A stretch of 64,000 nucleotides of DNA, from positions 62,001 to 126,000 of the forward strand of contig JADNRX010000116.1 in the NCBI GenBank assembly GCA_015501595.1. Reading direction: 5' to 3'. This document shows positions 58,460 through 64,000 of the stretch, one piece after another. The notes beneath the pieces were generated by a model that worked only from the letters and a program-made list of their open reading frames with translations, made no database searches and was not told the origin of the DNA. Each line of letters opens with the position of its first letter. The stretch's first letter is position 1. Origin of the DNA: Hymenopellis radicata. Its lineage: Eukaryota > Basidiomycota > Agaricomycetes > Agaricales > Physalacriaceae. The translations under genes and the position numbers were made by a program.

Positions 58460-59487
58460 CTTTGGTGAATTGAACTGCTGAGATCTGGGTTGAGCAATTT
58501 ATGCCCTGCGGATGTACATTGGGCCGAGATATATGCATGTTGGCATGTTTAAGCGCGTCGTCTAAATTAACGGTGAGCTTGTAAGCTACATTGCGCGTAT
58601 GTGGAAGGCATGCACCTGACGCGCATTGGCAGGCAGTACCCGAAGACGAGCCGCGTGGTAAGGAATCCGGAACGAATTTGGGTCGGGCAAGGTGATTGTC
58701 AGGTATGGACGAATATGTGTGCATTTATCGCCTTCTTGGTGCAAGGTTCGGGCTCGTTCGAGGCTACTCTATGCAGCGGGAGTTGGTGGGGATGGAAGAC
58801 GGGACATTATCGATAATATAAGATCAAGTATGGTTATAATAGACATGTCAGAATCGAAGCTGATTGAAGAAAGGGCGTTTGTGTCGTGATAAGAGCGCTA
58901 AAAGGAATCATTAAAGTTACAAAGCACCAGTCGCAGATACTTATGGCTCACCTAAACCTGTCTGCATTCTTCCGTCCCTATCCCGTCCTAGTATTCGGCC
59001 ATTCCGAAAGCCCATGGCATCAGCTGTACCTTAGAGCGGGTGCTGAATGGAGATTTGCCTCTCCGTATATCATCTTGCAGTTATTCGTCCGGGCTATCTC
59101 CAAGAACAAGAGAATACGCATACCTTGATGCGTCCGGATTGTTGTCCACCACCAGGTCTAGGGTGATGTTCCTCTCGTACGACAAATGGGCCGCTGTTGC
59201 GACAGCATATATGCGCACATTACTCGCTGTCAGAGCATGGCGCGTGGGCATTATTAGGAAGGAAGGAAGTCTATTACTAGTGGTGGTCAAAAGCAAGATC
59301 TGTGTGGCTGTGCACAGGCAAGAAATTTCTTCAAGTTGTAATCATAATGCTTTAATTACTCAATTTTGTTCATATTTACATGCTGAGTAGCATGATTGAC
59401 CTCTTCAAATATTCATAGGGCAATTAACTGAAGCCTTTCTACTCCATCAAATTTAATCTATAATCTGCCAATCTGCATCCCAGCTCA
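58460..59487. other. No supported gene; LPMO 5' flank
   Basis: GCATAAATTG on the minus strand about 40 nt above the LPMO ATG may be its TATA box. The open frames at 58601-59128 have no splice support or recognised domain. Confidence 0.4.
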
Positions 59488-61378
59488 TCACAAACACAGT
59501 TCTCCCAAAACACCCTGCACCAACCTCTCAGTCTCCTCCCCCTGTTCTAACAGTGCCCTTACAAGTTTCCTACAGGCAACCGGTGGCGGCTGCGGCCTCT
59601 CGATAATGTTCTTCTCCTTCTTGTCCCAATACTCAGCAGCCGTCTTCCCATGCCTGCGCAAATAAACATTACTCGGCAGTATCGGCGGAAGTATGGTGTA
59701 CGGCGTCACATCTATCGTGCAGCGAGGTGGAAGGACGCCAAGCAGGATGCGACTCGAGGAGACAACTCGTTTCAATCTATACAAAGATCAGTTATAGTGG
59801 ATGAAATAGCAAGGTGTGTGCGTACCGCCGATGAAGACCCGGCGCCAGGAGACCGTAGCAGCGAATCATCGCCCACCCAGCGATCAAATAGGCTAGAGCC
59901 TTCCCTAGAGGTGAACGGAGTATCGTTTTCATCATAGGCGGAGTCAATAATCGATCCCAGTCACCCTTCCATAGTAGAGCCATAGTAGCCATACCACACC
60001 CAAACCACCGCCCACAGCGCGACACTGTGCGAAGCCTTCGGGTCGATCAGAGTCAGCGACCAACTTCATCATGACCTCGCTACTAATGCACGCTGGAATG
60101 TGCAAGAGTAGCGTTGGAAGGTACAGCGGCGCTAGGATTATCGTATGCAGGGAAGGCAGAGCAAGATTAAAAAGGTATCGTAGTCGAGAAGAGGATGAAG
60201 GTATGCATGGGAGATCGCTGTGTAACAGGCCGGTACGTCGAAGTAGAGAGTAGTATTTGATGAGTAATTCTTTGACGCGTCCCAGAGGCTCTGAGGGTGC
60301 AGGATCCGATAGAAGGTCTATGAATCTAAAGCCAAATTGTAATAAGTCTAATACTACTACTCCGAAGAGGAAGCGCGCTCACCGTTGTGTGACTGACACC
60401 CAGTCCTTCAGCGACAATTTACGCTCACGACCATACACGATTGCGCGCAAGGTTTCTGCCGCATACAAAGTCTCCCAGTCGCTCGCATTGATAGTCATGG
60501 CGAACAGCTTCTGCTCAATACGTTGAGTGATCTCGCGCACGACACCATAAGCATCTACGCTCGCGCCCATCGGGCTGTGGAAGAGTTCATCGACATACTC
60601 GGACATCGAGATTGGCGTCCCATATCTTCATCGCATTAGCCTGAGTACCATAGATAATGGCGGACGTACTGCACGCGTAACTGGGAGAATCAGTGTGAAA
60701 TATAACATTTGCGACTGGAAGAAGACTGACAGAGCTCCGAAATCGCGTCTTGTCCGTATACACAATTCCAACCGGAATAATAACGGCATCCTTCGTGACA
60801 GCTCTACCAGCTTCACGTTGCCAACGCGTATACTCCACCGCAGCCCAAGCCGCGCCGCTCATAATCTGAGCAATCGTAGGCTCGGTATAGCTCGTGCCTT
60901 CGGGGAATACTCCAATAACTTTCCCATTTGCAAACGCCATCGTCGACGAATGGAATAGCGCGGCCTTGGACGAGCCATCATCGCGGTTGGGGTTTCTTTG
61001 TACGGGAATGGCACCGGATGAGGAAAGGATCAATGCGGAGAGAGGATTGCGGAATAAAGTTGACTTTGTCCAGAAACAGAGCTGTCGACGATAAGGGATT
61101 GTTACAGCTTCAGACGCGCGTCAAAATTCGCGTACTACGTTGCTGACTTTTATAGACTCACAGAGGGTTGCGACGTCGAGTATCTCGTTGTGGTGGTTGG
61201 ATGCTCTACATGGAGGATAGTCAGCGAGTCCGTCGCTCAAGTAGTGCGAACAACGCACATTATAAGTGGTCCATCTCTAGGTACGTTTTCTTCGCCTTGG
61301 ACGTATAATTCAGAGTAATACCCGTGCACCGTCCAATCCGATATCGTGTGCAGTGTGTGATACACCAGCTGCAGACAT
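59488..61378 (-). pseudogene. GPAT copy G4, divergent and decayed
   Basis: All exons of the G1 model are recognisable on the minus strand: the exon after intron 1 (61162-61205) encodes SNHHNEILDVATL, followed by SSGAIPVQRNPNRDDGSS, and motif III is the canonical VFPEGTSYTEP. The second intron is ordinary GT-AG (61108-61161), while G1-G3 use GC. An extra 44-nt intron (60626-60669) interrupts a spot that is continuous in G1. The ATG at 61378 is 2 nt out of frame with LVYHTLHTISDWT, and one G is missing near 60000 (GGTTTGGG), breaking the C-terminal part. It retains better catalytic motifs than G1 but a worse reading frame. Decay is therefore likely, unless the two indels are sequence errors. 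Confidence 0.8.
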
Positions 61379-61648
61379 GGTTAGTGACTGTCAGACATCG
61401 TCGAGTGACGCGTCGGCGTTGTCTTCCAGATCGCCGGGCAGAGATTGACGTAGGAGACATGGGGATCGGTGAACGGGTGAAAGGGTGAAAGTGTATCGTG
61501 GTTAAGAGGAAGCTGTCTCTGCACAGCCACATATCCAGTCTAACCACCAAGCCACAATCTCAACAACCTCTGCAGGACTAAAGGAAGATATGCAATGATC
61601 CTGGGGAAAAGATATAGAAATAGTACTTTGTCTTTCTGAAAATCATAA

Positions 61649-64000
61649 CTATGTTGCTACAATAGTCCTAAGACTCTCACTCTGAGAAATCAACTCCTTC
61701 TGACACCCTTCAAGAAAACTCGGCAATGTAGGTGTCACAGAAACATCTTGGTCTACTTTTGCCTGACTTTCGTCCAGAAGTCTCAGAGCCGATTTGAGAA
61801 CCTGGCCGACGTGATTTCCCGTGAACATCTTCTGTAAACTATCATCAAGAACAACAGAGCGACTTGACAGCTGGAGAACTTTGCCGTCGAAAAAATCGTT
61901 CAACGGGAAACTCCTCTCATCCTCAGGATGGGCGCAATTCTGGTTCCAGTCACTAACGACACGGAATATAGCGCCACATTCCCTCCATGACGCGTGACGA
62001 GGACACAATTTGAGCAACTGCGCAAACTGTCTTGCGTCCGAGAACGTGGATATGAACGCAATAACGAGGTTCCGAGGTTGGTGGATATATTCAACAAAGA
62101 CATCACGCTCAGTCTGCAGGTACTTCAGCCCTGAAATGAACGCCGCAATCGCGCTCTCGTTCATAGGACGACCAGCAGAGAATCCGGTTGCCCAGACCTC
62201 AAGCTCTGCCAGCACTTGGATCCAATTGTCGTCGACGAAGAGAGCATATGCCTCGTGAACTCCCCGTGAGAGTGCGAAAGACATGATGTCAAAGGTGGAC
62301 CCGAAAATACCAGAGCTCCAAGAGGGATCAGAAAAGTCTGCGTTATCCGATAGTCGGTGGACAGGAACCTGGAGGACACGGCGGAATGAGGGGAAAGCAA
62401 ATAGCTGGTCTGCTTTTGCAAACCACGCGTAAATGCGAAGAACATTGGATAAACAATCGTTAAGATGTTTTCGTAGGGCATCGTCGCAACTACTAGGACC
62501 GGGTGCACTGTAATCACAAATAGTTGTGCGGTTCACCACAGAGAGAAGAAAGTCATAGATAACGCCCGGAAATACGTAGGGTTGCGGTTTTCCTTGGGTA
62601 ATGGCGTACGTGTCCGAGTTGAAGAGCTGTTCAAAGACAAAGTCTAGAACAAACTTGAGAAGCTCGAGATGGTGCCAATCCTGTTCCGTGTTGGGGTTCG
62701 AGAGTGATTGTGCGCGTAGTGAACTGGACGCGCCGGTGACTCGAAGGTGGTGGACTGCGAATTTCCCAGCGGCGAGTATGGCTCGATAATACGGACTCAA
62801 AGGGATGGATGAGTGAGAGATGAAAGGCGATAGCACTGGCATGTTAAGAAGATGATTCCATATGTCAGGGAGATGAACATTCACGGTATCCCGGAGCGTC
62901 ATACGCAGGGCTGAAGTGCTGGTCTGAGCTGGGGAGTAGGTTGGAAGGAAGACCGTAATCAGATGAGCATATGATGCGCTCATTTTGGGATCGCTCGGAT
63001 GGAATGTGCCATAGTCGGCCGCAAGTTTCACCAGTTCCTTCCACACGAAGGGGTGGAGCCCACTATGGTGCGACGACGAAAGGAAATCTCTCAATTCCTG
63101 CTGATCGACTGTCCTCGGAACTCTGGCAATCCATATAGCCGCTTTGAGGCGGTCATCGCCGGTCGGGGATTGGATCTTGCCAACCGCGTCAAATTTCCTC
63201 GGGAGAAAAATGAAGGACCGACAGAGTCGTTCAAGAGTGTTTTCGGCTTCAGGCAGACATTCTCTCACGCCTCCGTCAGAAAGGGTTGTTGATTCCTGTA
63301 TCAACTCCCGACGAGCGACTCGCATCGCATGTGCTCCCTCCCATACTTCTTCTGCATATTCTTTGACTGCGCCAGGAAGACCGCCAATCGCCTGCAAAAC
63401 GACGCTATGGAGACTGGGGTTTGACGACATGTGGAATAGCCAGTGAAGCGCGTCCACGGAGAGCGTATCGTAGTTGGAATGCACGGCGTCGATTTCTATT
63501 GTCGCCATGGATGTCGAAACAGCCTTTATCTCGTCACAGTCAATATCCCCAGCTTCGTAGCTTGGCGCAACACTGTAGTGTCCGCGCCAGCCAACGACGC
63601 GTTCTAGTCGGTCGAACCAAGTGTGCAACGCCTCGAATCCCGAATTTACCATTTGATATCCGAAATGAAAGAAATCGGTTAAGGGCGTTTGATATGGGCA
63701 ATTTGGGAACATGATAGGGAGGGCATTGCTGGCGAGATACAGTACACAGAGGACAACTGTGATTGTACCAATGGCGTACGCTATTGATGTGCGCAGTGGG
63801 ATAAAGAACAAAGTGAAGCCGGCGAGGAATAGGGCCAGGGAAATATGCATGATGAGCGGGAGCATCCCTATGATGACGCGCACACGCCATCGCTCGAGAC
63901 CCATATATCGGAAGTGACGGATATGGCTCCGAATCCCGGGGGTACCAGATGGAAGAGACATGTAGTGGTGGAGCCACTGCTTCACCAGAACAGCAGCAAG
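61649..64000 (-). CDS. DUF6535 membrane protein, partial at window edge (D6)
   Basis: A continuous frame of 783 codons is open from the window edge to the stop at 61649. It enters in LAAVLVKQWLHHYMSLPSG, the same place where D1 and D2 are cut. Spans RVIIGMLPLIMHISLALFLA and TITVVLCVLYLASNALPIMF are the third and fourth predicted helices, followed by CPYQTPLTDFFHFGYQ. The C-terminal domain aligns along its length with D3 (SVDALHWLFHMSSNPSLHS, EYIHQPRNLVIAF, CPRHASWRECGAIF). It is the only long, uninterrupted DUF6535 frame here and shows what the intact protein looks like. The first exon lies outside the window. G4 is immediately downstream on the same strand. Confidence 0.88.
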   Translation of the reverse strand, partial: LAAVLVKQWLHHYMSLPSGTPGIRSHIRHFRYMGLERWRVRVIIGMLPLIMHISLALFLAGFTLFFIPLRTSIAYAIGTITVVLCVLYLASNALPIMFPNCPYQTPLTDFFHFGYQMVNSGFEALHTWFDRLERVVGWRGHYSVAPSYEAGDIDCDEIKAVSTSMATIEIDAVHSNYDTLSVDALHWLFHMSSNPSLHSVVLQAIGGLPGAVKEYAEEVWEGAHAMRVARRELIQESTTLSDGGVRECLPEAENTLERLCRSFIFLPRKFDAVGKIQSPTGDDRLKAAIWIARVPRTVDQQELRDFLSSSHHSGLHPFVWKELVKLAADYGTFHPSDPKMSASYAHLITVFLPTYSPAQTSTSALRMTLRDTVNVHLPDIWNHLLNMPVLSPFISHSSIPLSPYYRAILAAGKFAVHHLRVTGASSSLRAQSLSNPNTEQDWHHLELLKFVLDFVFEQLFNSDTYAITQGKPQPYVFPGVIYDFLLSVVNRTTICDYSAPGPSSCDDALRKHLNDCLSNVLRIYAWFAKADQLFAFPSFRRVLQVPVHRLSDNADFSDPSWSSGIFGSTFDIMSFALSRGVHEAYALFVDDNWIQVLAELEVWATGFSAGRPMNESAIAAFISGLKYLQTERDVFVEYIHQPRNLVIAFISTFSDARQFAQLLKLCPRHASWRECGAIFRVVSDWNQNCAHPEDERSFPLNDFFDGKVLQLSSRSVVLDDSLQKMFTGNHVGQVLKSALRLLDESQAKVDQDVSVTPTLPSFLEGCQKELISQSESLRTIVAT

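Overview
The window looks like nuclear DNA of a filamentous basidiomycete, most likely an Agaricomycete. Supported genes carry many 45-60 nt introns with GT-AG (sometimes GC-AG) ends and CTGAC/CTAAC-like branch points. The gene content fits: several DUF6535 membrane proteins, fungal-type glycerol-3-phosphate acyltransferases (GPAT), an AA9 lytic polysaccharide monooxygenase, a longin R-SNARE and an F-box-like protein. I name the GPAT copies G1-G4 and the DUF6535 copies D1-D6.

Region 1 (1-30 kb) is a recent tandem amplification. An F-box-like gene is followed by an apparently intact GPAT (G1). Then comes a unit of about 11.06 kb present twice in direct repeat: a DUF6535 gene cut after its second predicted membrane helix (D1, D2), a segment of about 8.3 kb that I call X (X1, X2), and a GPAT lacking its 5' end (G2, G3). 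The array ends in a full-length DUF6535 gene (D3) with one 1-nt frameshift. Segment X has no long ORF. It does contain clusters of splice signals on both strands, TATA-like sites, a repeated peptide motif (GYAPT-like), three hairpin modules about 268 bp apart and a C/A-rich low-complexity tail.

Region 2 (27-40 kb) is a large imperfect inverted duplication. D3 with downstream sequence faces an inverted copy (D4). D4 is broken by a 1.1-kb element with terminal inverted repeats and a 2-bp target duplication, and its first intron carries a second insertion of about 0.8 kb. Both arms contain a dispersed repeat (R) lying inside a decayed alcohol-dehydrogenase 3' fragment. Between the arms lie a frameshifted gene of unknown function and a small ORF. 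The intact dehydrogenase lies beyond the right arm.

Region 3 (40-50 kb) is quieter and holds conserved genes with clean exon structures: the dehydrogenase, an unknown 320-aa protein, a VAMP7-like R-SNARE, a 72-aa protein equivalent to the N-terminal domain of cyanase, and a RING-finger protein that appears to use a 4-nt exon.

Region 4 (52-64 kb) is accessory again: a divergent DUF6535 gene (D5, two frameshifts), a DUF4419 gene (two frameshifts), an intact secreted AA9 LPMO, a decayed GPAT (G4) and a further DUF6535 gene (D6) that runs off the window. GPAT and DUF6535 genes are adjacent at both ends of the window, in either relative order. Single-base homopolymer indels recur in accessory genes but not in the conserved ones, so accessory pseudogenisation and unpolished sequence both have to be considered.
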